A stretch of 64,000 bases of DNA from Castanea sativa (lineage: Eukaryota; Streptophyta; Magnoliopsida; Fagales; Fagaceae). Below are positions 1 through 11,923 of the stretch, piece by piece. The first letter of the stretch is position 1. Every line of letters starts with the position of its first letter. Under the pieces are notes generated by a model. It was not told where the DNA came from and searched no databases. It saw only the letters and a program-made list of their open reading frames with translations. The stretch is taken from positions 84,512,001-84,576,000 of the forward strand of contig NC_134013.1 of the NCBI RefSeq assembly GCF_040712315.1. The letters run 5' to 3'. The translations under genes and the position numbers were made by a program.

Positions 1-130
1 AACCCCTCCAAATCCCTCCCCCTCCTTCCTTAAAAATCTTCCAAACAAGGGATTTAAATTACTCTTCCTCCCTCTACTCTACTCCCCTTCCACTCTACTC
101 CCCCTCCTTTTTTAAACATCCAAACATGCC
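1..130. mobile_element. Possible end of a MITE or other small repeat, cut by the window edge
   Basis: The first 130 bases are a C/T-rich block (repeats of CCCCTCC and CTACTCTACTCC) ending in CCAAACATGCC, unlike the AT-rich DNA after it. Blocks of this kind are common at the ends of small plant DNA transposons. The other terminus would lie left of the window, so no TIR or target duplication can be checked. Low confidence. Confidence 0.25.
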
Positions 131-626
131 ACTACGGTTTAAGGAAGTTAACAAATTTGACATTTTTTAATACTAGTAGCAGAATATTCCCAATTTAAAA
201 AAAAATTCTCCCAATCAAACCCTAATCATGGATAGTGAATTTGTTTTTAGTTGATATTGTTCCTTGTCACCCAATTGTGTTTAGGCCTTGGTCAAGAGGA
301 TAATTTCAAAATTCGGAATATTTTGTTATTGTTATTAATAAAAAAAACTAATATATTAATTCCCACAAATCTTAAGGGAGAAGATCGTCGTTTTTCCTTT
401 AACGTTTGAGGTATAGTCTCATTTCCTTTAACTTTAATGGAAGTTTGTATATTTAACCTAGAACTTTGGTAATATGAGTTGAATTAGCTTCGTACTTTCA
501 ATGTGTATACAATTCAGGAGAACTCTTTTGTTATACAAATCATAACCCAAAAAAAAAATGTAAGACCAAATACTTACATATTTTGTTGTAGATGCAGGGT
601 ATCCACTTTTCATGAGGCACAATTTA

Positions 627-668
<42 letters not shown>

Positions 669-1599
669 AGTTAGGAAAATGTTTTAATGATATAATTGAA
701 ATTTAGTAACAAAATATATAATCAAAGTAATAGAACAAAAAATTAAATGCACATTGTGTAAGACCAAATTCTTATAAAAAAATTATATGTTAAAATAAAA
801 CCAAGTATGAAATTCCTTTTGAATTTTATCAGTGTTTGAAAGGAGAAAAATATATATTTTAGGGTACTTGATGAATGCACATTATGTAAGGCCAAGTCTT
901 TATTAGATATTAGATATCTCATAAAAATAAAAATAAAAGTCTTTATTAGATGTAAAAACTTATATTACATTAATAATTAACCTAATAAATAATGAAACTC
1001 CTTTCACCTAAAGTTCATTAAGAGTGCGAATTGAAATGATTTAAAAAACTGATCATTTTAATTGAAAATTATATTATCTACCCAAGTTTTCAAGTTGCTA
1101 TATAAAAGAGTGAAGAATGTAGTCACTTTTTTCGATGGAAAATCTTATGTAAAGATAATTTTTCATGTTTTTCAATGTTTGATAGTATCAGAAAAAATGA
1201 GTTAAAATAAAACTATCATGAGTTAAAATAAAACTATCTTTGGTCAACAGAAAATGCATGGCTTATTTTTCTTGACGTCCGTACCTACAGATGCTGCAGC
1301 AATTACATGGCTTATCTTTGTTACCAAACATTAAAAAAAAAAATGAGATAATTGTATAATAATAAAAAATTCTTTTTTTTTTTGAAAAATGACTTAATTT
1401 CTAGAAAACATTATCACTGAAACAAATAGAGCTAAATCTGAATCCTTGGAATTTAGAGTAGAACAGGTGGGAATTTGAACCAAGACAAAAAAAAAAAAAG
1501 AAAAAAAAAAAGTAATCTCCTCCTACAAAAAGAAGATAGTCAATTAATGTAATCAAGATTGATAAGACTGATATATTTTATTATATAGCATATGATATA
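131..1599. other. AT-rich spacer without a recognisable gene
   Basis: No coding exon is recognisable on either strand. The stretch holds poly-A and poly-T runs and one TA microsatellite (630-665). The short ORF at 503-706 reads through that microsatellite and has no protein-like composition. Confidence 0.6.
630..665. repeat. (TA)n microsatellite
   Basis: About 17 uninterrupted TA dinucleotides. Confidence 0.95.
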
Positions 1600-1720
1600 T
1601 CTTTATATTACTATATATTACTAAAAGCTGAAGCATAGCATCTAATGTTACTACGCTCACGTTGAGCCACATCAGCAGTCACGTCATCATTTTTTGTTTC
1701 CAATTTTTCTTCTATATATA
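1600..1720 (+). mobile_element. Helitron-like 5' terminus
   Basis: After an A at 1599 the sequence starts TCTTTATATTAC and continues with ACTAAAAGCTGAAGC and a CACGTTGAGCCACATCAGC block followed by a CACGTCATCA stretch. A TC start after A, with an ACTAAAAGCTG block close behind, is typical of plant non-autonomous Helitrons as I recall them. No hairpin followed by CTRRT could be assigned in 1720-3513, so the right end is undefined. A (CT)n run lies near 1993-2008. Confidence 0.4.
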
Positions 1721-3508
1721 TTTTTAAAACATTTTATCATTTAAGATGACTTAAAAACTCCATTATTTAAAAATTAAAATATCTTTTAACCATTATTTTT
1801 ATTATTAATTGTCCAAAACTCTCCCTCCCTTTTACCTCTTCATCTCCCCACTACTTTCTACCTTAACATCATTCTTTCTCTACCTTTTTATCTTCCTTTA
1901 TTTTGACTCTTCTTATTCTCAACAATTGACTACAAATTTGACATTTTCTTTTTCATTATATGCATAGTTTTCTCACACAAAAAAAGTTACCTCTCTCTCT
2001 CTCTCTCTCAATTTGTTTTTTATGTTTTTGTTTGATTTTTTTATTGCATCAATTCTTTAGGTTGATGAATTTTTGTGTTAATTAAAATTCTACTTTGGTT
2101 TGATGCAATTTAGTTTTGTGTTTTAAGTTGTTATCTTTTATATTCTCTTTGATTAAATATTATACTAATGCATTATACATGTAGTATATAATAATATAAT
2201 GTTATTAAATTACATAGAATGACTTGGATAAGTTGATGTTTATTATTATATATTTTATTTTTACTCTTTTTTCTTTCCATCTTTTTAGGAAAAAAAAAAC
2301 TTTAGTTTAGATATTTATAAGTAAAAAATGAAATAATGATTCATGAAAAATCAAAAACAAAAAAATATATTATCTATACATATTTATATTGTGCGGTTGT
2401 AACTTTATATATAATTTTGCATTTATATATTCATCTACTTTAACTTAAATTATCATAACTTAATAATGAAATCTATAAATAAGATAATTAAAAAAATTAT
2501 ATTTCTACAATTCAAAAAGTCACAATTTATTTTTCAAAAAAATGCCTTTTACATTTCCTTTGAATTATTTATAAATTTTTTTTTTATTAAAACTTTGACA
2601 TACCACTAACCTAACCACTTCATGCATTAGAAAGAAAATTTAAGGCTCATTATTACTTCCATTAATATATTATGAATATCTTAATTGATTGAGACCAAAC
2701 TAGAGAAATGTCTTTCATATTTCCTTGAAAATTTAAAAGGAAATAAAAAATAAAAAAATAAAAACCTTTGACATACCACTAGCATTACTACATCTATTCT
2801 TATTTAAGACATCCATGATATCTATTTCTTATTGATAACCATAAAATTTACAACTAGCAAGGGAACATACAAAGTAATAACGAATAAATGAACGAAGAAA
2901 AAAAAAAGAAATGAAATCAAACATCAATTAATAACCGTTATTTGGAAAATAAAATGGTGGTCAAGAGGAGTAAAAAATAATATAGAGATGGCTATACAGT
3001 GGACATTGAAAACTTTATAGTGCAATAGAATCAACCATTACATTCACTTAATTAAATCAATAATCAACAATTAAATCTAATAATAAAAAATTTAAATTTA
3101 AAACTAATCAAACTCTAACTAGGGAAATTATATTTCCTATCATAACTAAAAATGAAATGTTCTTCAATAATTAAGAAATTATATTAGAAATAAAGTTGGA
3201 AGATTTTATAATCTCATTTTTTTGCCATTTCATTTAACCTTTTATATATATATAATCTTAATCTTCATACACCATGATTTAAAAAAAAAATCTAATGAAT
3301 AGTTCTTCCTCTTATTTAATGTCTATGTTATGGAAACCATCAACCAATAAATATATAATAATGGTAAAAAAATGTTATAGACAAGATTATGAAAAATATA
3401 ATAAAACTACTTTTAACATAAATATCATTCTAGAATCCCATCTATTCTTTTTATTCTTATTAAACATGCACCCTAAATTCTAATTAACATTAAATATGAG
3501 CTTAAAGG
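1721..3508. other. AT-rich spacer, possibly Helitron interior
   Basis: No gene is recognised. There is a degenerate direct repeat of about 90 bp, at 2541-2629 and 2706-2792, each copy ending in TTTGACATACCACTA. The short ORF at 3295-3483 shows no domain. Confidence 0.5.
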
Positions 3509-3513
3509 AAATA
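3509..3513. repeat. Target-site duplication, left copy (element 1)
   Basis: AAATA precedes the 5' LTR; AAATC (10767-10771) follows the 3' LTR. Four of five bases match, which fits a 5-bp LTR-element duplication with one later change. Confidence 0.6.
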
Positions 3514-4350
3514 TGTTAGGTTCTAAGACCTTTAGGTTTAAATGTATTAGAACTCTAATTTGTAATGTTGACAAACTATGATCAAAACGTTTAAGTCTTG
3601 TTTAGACTGCTCAAAGTATGTGTCTTTAATGTAAAGTTGAAATCGAGTTGCTGCAGAATTTACTGTGCAATCTTGTCTGGCTCGATCGATCGAGAATTAT
3701 ATTCGACCGATTGAAAGTCGTGCAAATTATTTTTCTGCAGAAAATTCCAACTCAACCCAAGCCCGTTTCGCGTGTAGGGTTTTATGTTTTGCCCTAGGTA
3801 TAAAAGGGAAAACCCTAGCTATGTTTTTAGGAGTTGTTGTTACTGTGTGTGTGAATCTTCTATGAAATCTAGAGGTGTTTGGCTTCACACATACTTAGAG
3901 TTATCAAGGATCAAAACTATGTCAAGAACTTGGTAATCATTCAGTTGCTACATTAAGAGCTTAACAATATACAAACGGGAGTACTTGTGCTTGCTAGGAA
4001 TCCAAGAAGGAAGTAGTCCGTGGACTCGGAGTTGTCACGTGGTCGTGGTAGTAAGTTTCCTACTCGAGATAGCAATAGGATGTTAGTGGTTTAAGTCGCT
4101 ATTGTGTAAACTTCAATTTCTTCATAGTGGATTCAGTTTTACCTTGAGGATAGTTAGATTAAATCCTCCCTAAGTTTTTTACTGGTTTGGTTTTCCTGAG
4201 TCATCATATCATTGTCTTATTTATTTTTTCCGCTGCTTTGCATAATATAATATATTTGTGCTAACCTAGATTTGCATAATTTACCTAAGTTAATAACTTG
4301 GTTAAATAATTAGGTTAATCTGGTTGTTTTAAGGAGTCTAAAAACGGACA
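3514..4350 (+). repeat. 5' LTR of element 1
   Basis: It starts TGTTAGGTTCTAAG and ends AAAACGGACA. It aligns along its whole length with 9930-10766, and both copies are 837 bp. A TATAAAAG box lies at 3799-3806. A perfect 14-bp palindrome, CTCGATCGATCGAG, lies at 3681-3694 in the presumed U3 region. Confidence 0.93.
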
Positions 4351-4352
4351 AG

Positions 4353-4364
4353 TGGTATCAGAGC
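4353..4364 (+). other. Primer-binding site (initiator tRNA-Met type)
   Basis: TGGTATCAGAGC, two bases after the LTR end, is the classic Ty1/copia minus-strand primer site in plants. Confidence 0.93.
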
Positions 4365-4408
4365 GAGTAGCTCTCTTGTTGAAGATCTTTTGATCTTTGA
4401 GCTGATCA

Positions 4409-6079
4409 TTGACCCCTGTTGTCATGAAACACGGACACTCTCTTGTTATTCCTTCTCACTTTGATGGGAATAATTATACTTATTGGAAAGTAAGGATGAA
4501 AGCATTCCTGAAATCTATTGATGAGAGAGTCTGGAACTCCGTTGAATACAAATGGGAAAAGCCCACTACTCCTGTGAGTGAGTGGCAAACTTCTCAGAAA
4601 GAAGCAGCCTCTTTTAATAGCAAAGTTATAAATGTTATCTTTAATGCTGTTCTATGGAGGAATTTAAGAGAATCTCTAATGTTGAGGTTACTCATACTGC
4701 TTAGAATATCCAAAAGACTGTGCATGAAGGCACAAAGACAGTTAAAATTAATAAGTTGCAGCAATTAACTGCTAGATTTGAAACCATTAGGATGTCTGAT
4801 GATGAATTTTTTGATGAATTTTATGCTAAACTTAACAACATTGTTAATTCTGCATATAATGTAGGTGAAATCTATGATCAATCTAAAATTGTTAGGAAGA
4901 TTCTTAGATCATTGACTGAGGACTTTAAACCCAAAGTGACTGCCATCACTGAAAGCAAGGATGTGGACTCCATCCCTGTTGATGAACTTGTAGGATCTCT
5001 TCAGTCCTATGAGTTGGACCTACCTAAGACTAGCAAATCCAAATCAATGGCTCTTAAGTCTGTTGATGATGTTGATGTGAGTGGATTTGATTGACGAGCT
5101 CTCTGCTACAGAGATTGTGTATCTTGCCAAGAACTTTAAAAACTTTCTTAAGAACAATAACAGAAGGGCAAGAGAAAAGAACATTGTTGAACCTAGAAAT
5201 TTTAGGAGGAATGATCCCACTAAGGTTAATAACACTGAAAAACCTAAAGAAAAAATAGGTCAACCTTCTAATAATTCTATCGGACAACAATATTTTGGGT
5301 GTCAAGGGTATGGTCATATGAAATCCGAATGTCCTACTTACTTGAGGTCTAAGGGTAAGGTTATGGCTGCAACCCTTAGTGATGATAAAGTTTCTGATGA
5401 TGAGTCTGGGTGTGACAAGGATGGAAACTTCATTGCTTTCACTGCTACTGCTGTAGTTGATGAAAGTGTTGCTGTTGAGGAAAACCCTTCTGATGGGGAA
5501 CTCTCCGAAGATGCAGATCTTCAAGAAACTTATAATAAACTTTGTAAAGTTGCTGCAAAGGATGCTATGAATGTTGATCTAGGCTTAATGAAAATTGCTT
5601 CTCTTGAGCTTGAAAAGAAAATTTTGCTTGTGAAATTGTTTGATGCTAATGAACTGTTGAATAATGTGAATATTGAGAACATACTTTTACTTGATAAAGT
5701 TAAGAATTTGGAACATAATTTATCTGTTGCTAGAGAACAAACTAATAGATCTACTAGTTCCAAACTTGATCAGATGTTGAGTGTTCAAAAGTCTCCATTA
5801 GACAAAACTGGGTTAGGTTTTGTTGAAAGCGTCTCTGTTTCTGAAACACATTCCACAAACTTTGTTCCTTCTTCTGAGCCCTCCATGTGCGAGGTTGTCA
5901 AACCTGTAGAAGTCATACCTCCTAGAAAGATTAGGGTTGATCTTCAAGAGTTAAAATCTAAGGCTTTTAATCCTTCTAAGGGCAAATTGCATGATAGACC
6001 TGCATGGGTTTGTCATTTTTGTGAAAAATCTGGGCACATTCGTCCAAACTGTTTCAAGTTTCAAGTTGCAAGCTGCTAA
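4409..6079 (+). pseudogene. gag of element 1, broken
   Basis: This is a copia-type gag (UBN2-like) in three pieces: 4409 to about 4650, about 4650-5090, and 5081-6079. There are frameshifts near 4650 and 5080 and an in-frame TAG at 4702-4704. The N-terminal part carries the family pattern YWKVRMKAFL followed by a VW motif. A first zinc knuckle at 5291-5332 has lost its first Cys (Tyr in that position: YFGCQGYGHMKSEC). An acidic, probably coiled-coil stretch follows, then an intact CX2CX4HX4C knuckle at 6011-6052 (CHFCEKSGHIRPNC). In autonomous relatives protease follows shortly; here coding sequence stops soon after. The protein would package element RNA into particles. Homologous to the gag at 19364-21256. 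Confidence 0.85.
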
Positions 6080-6821
6080 TTGAGCAAATAAACCAAAAGT
6101 ACCTGTGTCTCAGGCACAAGATCCTATGGTACTTATTGGTGAGTTGGTAAAGTCTTTAAACCTTTATTCCAATTCTGGAGTTGGGAATCATTCTAATATG
6201 AACAAGAACTCCAATGCTCAAGGTGCATCTAAAAAACTTTGGATGCAAAAGGCTCAATTTAAGTAAGTCTTTCTGACATGGTCCTTGTGCTTCATTGCTC
6301 TGCTCTTTGTGACCATTTTTTTTTGTATTTATTGTTTTGTTTTCTTTACTTTTCTAGGATTTGCATTGCATTACATTCATGCCTTTCATTCTAGGTTGTT
6401 TTTGTTATTTTCATCATAAATTTTATAAAAAAAAAATGAGGAAAGGAAAAGGGAAACAAAATGTGTTTTGCATTGTTTTTTCTTGGATTTGAAATCAAGT
6501 TTGGCCATATTATCTTTACATAACATGTTTATGTACCTTGTTTAGCTTTGATGAGCTTATTTTATTGCACTTTACTAGTTTGAGTTTTGTAGTGCATGTT
6601 GTGTGGGAAGATGTTTATAGTTTTTTATCACACGCTCTTGATCTTGAAATCATATGCTTTTGATTGTCGGACTTGAACTTAATGAGAAAGGCATAAATAA
6701 TCATCTCTCCACTGTTTATTAGCCAATCATGAACACCTTAGTGCATATCATAAGATTTTGTGCTTGAGAAAGTGTAGCACATGCACAAAAAGAACATAAG
6801 GTGTAGCCTCGGTTTAAATGC

Positions 6822-6939
6822 TAAAATTGGTGTGTACATTATTGGACTATAATAATTTCAATCAATTAAAATTGGTGTGTACATTATCCCGGCTAATTCT
6901 TAATAAGTTTCTAATCAAATAAAATTGGTGTGTACATTA
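6822..6939 (+). repeat. Three spaced copies of a 19-20 bp block
   Basis: TAAAATTGGTGTGTACATTA occurs at 6822, 6867 and 6920 in the same orientation, separated by unrelated sequence (spacing 45 and 53 bp). Confidence 0.85.
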
Positions 6940-7412
6940 TGAGACAAATTAGGAAACTTACATGATTGCAAGCTTTTATTTTAGGAGATGTGAGAGTTAT
7001 ATGATGTAACTCTTTGATGGATAGTCTCTTTTAATTGTATGTGATGGATTTTGTAGAAATTGTGCTTAATTACTATACACATATCACTTCACATGTCTCT
7101 CAAGTTTTTGCTAGTTGCACACACTACACAAGTTACTCTTTACTAAACTTTGTACATGATATTGTGTGTGATTTTGGTTTAGCCATCCAAGATTTAAACT
7201 TCCTTGAGTTTAAATGCAAAATGTGTTTTGAAGTTTGAGACTTTAAGGTGAACTGAGTGAAAACCTTAATTTTTGGGAAATCTGGGCTCAAATCATGTGT
7301 TTTTGAAAAACATTTTATCTCATACTCATGCATTTTATTCATAAAATTCTTTGTTTTGAGGAGTTTTTGCATAAAAATGCTTTGTTTTTCAAAATTTTGT
7401 TTTTTCTAGATT

Positions 7413-7560
7413 TTCGATCGATCGAAATTGTTTTTCGACCGGTCGAAATTGCGATTAAATTCTTGGTCAGGTTCTGTCTGTTTCGATCGGTACTCGATCG
7501 CTGTTGAATCAATTGAAGACATTTTCGATCGATCGAACCTAATTTTCGATCGCACAGGAA
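7413..7560. promoter_or_regulatory. Cluster of perfect 14-bp palindromes
   Basis: TTCGATCGATCGAA occurs at 7413-7426 and 7524-7537, and TTCGACCGGTCGAA at 7434-7447. Related partial sites (TCGATCGG, CTCGATCG) lie between. The same core is in the LTR at 3681-3694. A regulatory role is inferred from the palindromes and the shared placement, not shown. Confidence 0.5.
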
Positions 7561-8305
7561 GATTTTTAAAAGAGGTTTGAGGTCACGTGTTCTTCACTTT
7601 TCAAAAAAATTTTCAAATTTTTTCTCTTTTCAACTGGTCCAAGAGTCAAAGTTTATTTTTGTCGTTTTTCTCCGAATCTTTTGCAAGGATTTTGTCTTCT
7701 AAGGCCGATATGTCCATTCTACCCTTCCTTTTTCATTTATTTTCTTGTTTCATGCATTAAATCATGCATTTAGAAGGGATTTTCACACCTAAGGATTTTT
7801 GGGGTTTTTGATGTTTTAGGCTATTTCTTTCACAATTGATCAATGGGTTTTTGTTATGGGTTGATTTACAACAATTCTTGATGGTTTAATTTGATCAATT
7901 TGGATTTTTGTGAAAATTTTGAAATTCTAGGGCTTGAAATTACCTAAATTGGGGATTTATTTGATGACCTTGGCTTGTTGGATTGATTAATTTGATTATT
8001 TTAATGTGTTTTCTATCTTTTATAATGATCAATTGGTCAATTTCTTTTAAAAAATTGTACAAGTGGTTTTTCAAAATGTTGGGGTTTTTTATATAAACTC
8101 TATGTTTAAGCTAATTTTGTGATTTTAAAGTTATATTGAACTTATTCTCATTGCATTAGAGCATGCATCATTTGCTTACGCTGTTCATGCATCATATAGA
8201 TTTGTTATTTTCTATATTGTTTTGTGCTAACTTGTAGTCTGCCCTTGGTTTTTCTTGTTTGCTCTTTTGATTCTTTTTTGTGTGTCCATTCCTTTCCTTA
8301 GCATC

Positions 8306-9392
8306 ATGCCCAAGAAAACTAGAGTCAACAGGTCATCCTCCTCTTCTTCTGCTCCATCCTTTGAGAGTGAGAGATTCTTGAGTGAGAAACATCAAAAGAC
8401 CTTCGAGACACTTAATCTTAAGAGAAACATTTGGGCTGAGAGATGGGTTCTTTTAGATGAGTTAGATCCCAAGATTAGAAGGAACTTTGAGTGTCAGAGT
8501 TGGTTGCCTTTGTTAGATATTTCTCACCCCCCCTCTGGCTACCTTGATTAGAGAGTTCTATTTGAACCTCTCCATCCACGTCTATGATTCCAACATTATA
8601 CTTAAGAGTTGGATACGAGGTGATGATTACACCATTACCCCTTCGGTAGTGGCTGCTGCTCTTGGGGTGTGCCTTGTTAAGCATCCTGTCTACCTTTATG
8701 ATGAGTCTCTTCCTCTAGACGACATCATGTTTTACATCACTGAGTCTTCTATCTAGTGGGGTTCTGATCCTCGAATCACTACTGCTGAGCTCTCTGAGGT
8801 TCACTATCTTTTCTTTCGGATTGCTTGTCATTCCTTGTGGCCTATTTCTCATCTACACACCATCCCTATTAAGCGATGTGTGTTTTTGTATGCTCTTGTT
8901 ATTGATGCTTCTATCAGTTTTCCTCATCTGTTTATTCGTTCTTTGAACGAGGTTTATCGGAGTAGTTCTACTGTTCATGCTCTTTTCTTCCCTATTTTTA
9001 TTCATAGGATTCTTCTCCATCTTGGTTTAGAGGAGTTTCCCGCATCTGAGCCTGTTCATATTATTGCTCCTATAGGTGCCACATTTCTTAGGCAAAGGGC
9101 TGCTCAGTTAAGAGCAAGCTCTAAACGTCCTAGGGTTGACTCTTCAGGTGTTGTACCTCCTCCTCCCTCCTCTATAGGTGATACTTCTGCTGAGGCGTCT
9201 GACGATCCTGCTGCTGCTGATGTTCCTCCGCCATCTACTTCGGATAATTCAGACATTCGACATAAGTTGGAGGTTATCATGACTGTTCAGGCGGCTCATG
9301 GTCAGCTTTTGGTGGACATGTTTGATGAGCTTTGTGCCTTGCGAGCAGATTTGGAGAGTATTAGACTGCCAACTCCTTTTAATGATGAGTGA
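8306..9392 (+). pseudogene. ORF2 of element 1: env-like / putative plant transposon protein, broken
   Basis: It starts at the ATG at 8306 with a basic, Ser-rich N-terminus (MPKKTRVNRSSSSSS). The core matches the plant-specific 'putative plant transposon protein' family as I recall it (PF20167-like): ESERF, then REFY, a WIRG-type motif, an ALG turn and a CVFLYAL segment. A Pro/Ser/Asp-rich linker and a probable C-terminal coiled coil follow (RHKLEVIMTVQAAHGQLLVD). A frameshift sits near the C-run at about 8528-8535, and an in-frame TAG follows SSI near 8755. About 360 residues long. Its position after gag and before several polypurine tracts equals that of the Sirevirus env-like ORF. The function of the family is unknown. 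Confidence 0.75.
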
Positions 9393-9414
9393 GTGCCCTT
9401 TGGCAATTCGTCAC

Positions 9415-9928
9415 AAAAAAGGGGGAGTGCATATATGGTGTAGAGAGGAGTTTTTGTAGTTAGGGGGAGATTTTTTGAGTTGTTTGGAGTTGTGGAGTTT
9501 TTAGATTGTATCTAGGTGCTTCACTTTGTATGTATCTTATTGGCTCATGATGTTTACGTTGGATTGTCCATGATAGAGGGAGATATTTTTGTTTTGTTTA
9601 TCTGTTTCTTGTTTCACATTGTGCTACATTGTTTTTTATCTATATTGATGAGCTTATTCATGTTATATGTCTTGTATTTTATGTTTATGTGAAATTAAGA
9701 AGTTATGTTGTTTTACTTGTATTTTCCACACATGCGTTTATGTATTTGTTAAGTATTACAGGAATATACAGGTTGATTCAGTCGTACTACTGTCTACACT
9801 TGCAACTGATGGATAGTAGTTAGGTTGAATTTTTTATGATGAACTTTGTTTTTGTAATGGGCTATTTATATGTAAACTTTGAGCATTTTGTTATGTTTGT
9901 GTTTTGTCACAGATTACCAAAGGGGAGT
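9415..9928 (+). other. Multiple polypurine tracts of element 1
   Basis: Purine tracts of the AAAGGGGGAG type lie at 9415-9428, 9461-9470, 9575-9584 and 9918-9928. The last directly abuts the 3' LTR and would be the plus-strand primer. Repeated polypurine tracts are described as a Sirevirus genome trait. Confidence 0.75.
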
Positions 9929-9929
9929 T

Positions 9930-10766
9930 TGTTAAGTTCTAAGACCTTTAAGTTTACATGTATTAGAACTCTAATTTGTAATGTTGGCAAACCATGATCA
10001 AAACATTTAAGTCTTGTTTAGACTGCTCAAAGTATGTGTCTTTAATGTAAAGTTGGAATTGAGTTGCTGCAAAATTTACTGTGCAATTCTGTCTGGCTTG
10101 ATCGATCGAGAATTGGATTCAACCAATTGAAAGTCATGCAGATTATTTTTCTGCAGAAAATTCCAACTTAACCCAAGCTCATTTTGCATGTAGAGTTTTA
10201 TGTTTTGCCCTAGGTATAAAAGGGAAAACCCTAGCCATGTTTTTAGGGGTTGTTGTTGCTGTGTGTGTGGATCTTCTATGAGATCTAGATGTGTTTACCT
10301 TTACACATACTTAGGGTTATCAAGGATCAAGACTATGTCAAGAACTTGGTGATCATTTAGTTGCTGCATTAAGAGCTTAACGATATACAAGCAAGAGTGC
10401 TTGTGCTTGCTGGGAATCCAAGAAGGAAATAGTCTGTGAACTTAGAGCTGTCATGTGGTCGTGGTAGTAAGTTTCTTTCTCGAGGTAGCAATAGGATGTT
10501 AGTGGTCTAAGTCGCTATTGTGTAAACTTCAATTTCTTCATAGTGGATTCAGTTTTACCTTGAGGATAGCTAGGTTAAATCCTCCCTAGGTTTTTTACTG
10601 GTTTGGTTTTCCTGGGTCATCATATCATTGTGTTATTTATTTTTTCCGCTGCTTTGCATGATATGATATATTTGTGTTAACCTAGATTTGCATAATTTAC
10701 CTAAGTTAATAACTTAGCTAAATAACTAAGTTAATTTGGTTGTTTTAAGGGGTCTAAAAACGTACA
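9930..10766 (+). repeat. 3' LTR of element 1
   Basis: It starts TGTTAAGTTCTAAG and ends AAAACGTACA, 837 bp, equal in length to the 5' LTR but with many substitutions. The TATAAAAG box is at 10215-10222. The palindrome seen in the 5' LTR is changed at one base here (CTTGATCGATCGAG, 10097-10110). Confidence 0.93.
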
Positions 10767-10771
10767 AAATC

Positions 10772-11923
10772 AAATATCAATAAGAGCCTAATTAGCTTAG
10801 CAAAAATAAACTAAAAAAGAATACAACATAAAAATAAATATGGTAATTTTTTTTATAAAAAAAAAAATCAAGGCAATGAGAGAATTTTATACAAAATCTA
10901 CATTCATTTTTGCACCAACAAATCTATACGACTTCATATTACATATAAATTAACGTTATTTTCTATTATAAATTATTACATATAAATAAACCTCATTACA
11001 TAAATATATTCTACACTGATATGATTTTGGAGATCATTCACCTAACAATCTTCACTCAAGCATCCTCCTTCTAAAGTCTCATCTCTTTTCTTTAAACCTG
11101 CATGTGAACAATTTTAAGTGTAATAGTTTCAGCCAATGGTTTTGAGTAAATAAAAGTCACTTTTGCCCAAATCTAAGTGCCCTTTTTTCTCCTTTTGGAG
11201 TGTGGGTGGGTCTTGTCTTTTGTAATTGCATGCTCTTACTATGCAAAACCAAAAACAAAAGATCCTAGAGTTTTTTATGTTTCAACATCTTATAGCCTTA
11301 CACATCATCAAACACCATCATCATGAGAAGTTAATTCTGTGAAGCAATGTGAAAAAGAGTTGGAAGACGTTATCTAGCAAACTGACTAAAGCCATCCTCT
11401 TCATATATTCATTGCATGCATATGTGCAAGATAAAAAATAAGTTTTGTTTTCTTTGCTCACCATGACCAATATATATCAATCCTAATTGAGCACATATGA
11501 ATTCAAAATAAAGATAGGAGTTTTGATTTTTATCTGCAGTGATTTTTCACTTTCATCAACCAACACCATTTGTTATAATGAAGAGCTACGTCATTGTACA
11601 GTTTATATATGGTATAGAATACGAGTAATGGCAATTGACAACACAGCCACATGCATCTTATTTCATTCATATATACTTTAGTTCATCTTATTCATTCAAG
11701 TCAAAATTTACTTCTCAAAGCAATGAAGGACACCACAATGATGTAATTATTTACAGTATACTTAATCCAAAAGTTCAAACTTTGAATCTGAGTATCATGA
11801 ATAACCTAAACCTGAAACAAGAGATTATCCATGATATATTTTACATAATTTTCAAGTAATAAATTATGAACCCAACTTTGGAGAATGAGTTCATCTCTTA
11901 AAGATTTAGGCAGAAAACGATGT
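10772..11923. other. AT-rich spacer downstream of the GLR remnant
   Basis: No coding exon or transposon end is recognised. It includes the 3' flank of the minus-strand GLR pseudogene. The short ORFs at 11487-11859 carry no domain. Confidence 0.6.

Larger units (their letters stand above)
6080..8305 (+). other. Non-coding interior of element 1 between gag and ORF2
   Basis: There is no pol remnant. Two structures stand out: three spaced copies of a TAAAATTGGTGTGTACATTA block (6822, 6867, 6920), and a palindrome cluster at 7413-7560. Just before the ORF2 start lies a pyrimidine-rich stretch ending TTTCCTTAG, which resembles a splice acceptor. Confidence 0.6.
3514..10766 (+). mobile_element. Element 1: pol-less Sirevirus-like (Ty1/copia) LTR retrotransposon
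   Basis: This is a complete 7,253-bp element with two 837-bp LTRs (TG...CA), a tRNA-Met type primer-binding site directly after the 5' LTR, and a polypurine tract directly before the 3' LTR. Between them lie a gag with two zinc-knuckle positions, about 2.2 kb of non-coding DNA, and a second ORF resembling the plant env-like/'putative plant transposon protein' family. No protease, integrase, RT or RNase H remnant is visible, so mobility would have depended on enzymes from a relative. Several polypurine tracts (9415, 9461, 9575, 9918) and palindromes in the LTR are known Sirevirus hallmarks. Both ORFs are broken, and the LTRs differ at many positions, so the copy is not recent. Confidence 0.85.

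Noticed and set aside
503..706. 67-residue ORF with an Ile/Tyr repeat
   Set aside because: The repeat is a translated TA microsatellite.
5054..5524. Minus-strand 156-residue ORF
   Set aside because: It is opposite the element 1 gag frame, which has zinc knuckles; the minus-strand product has no domain.
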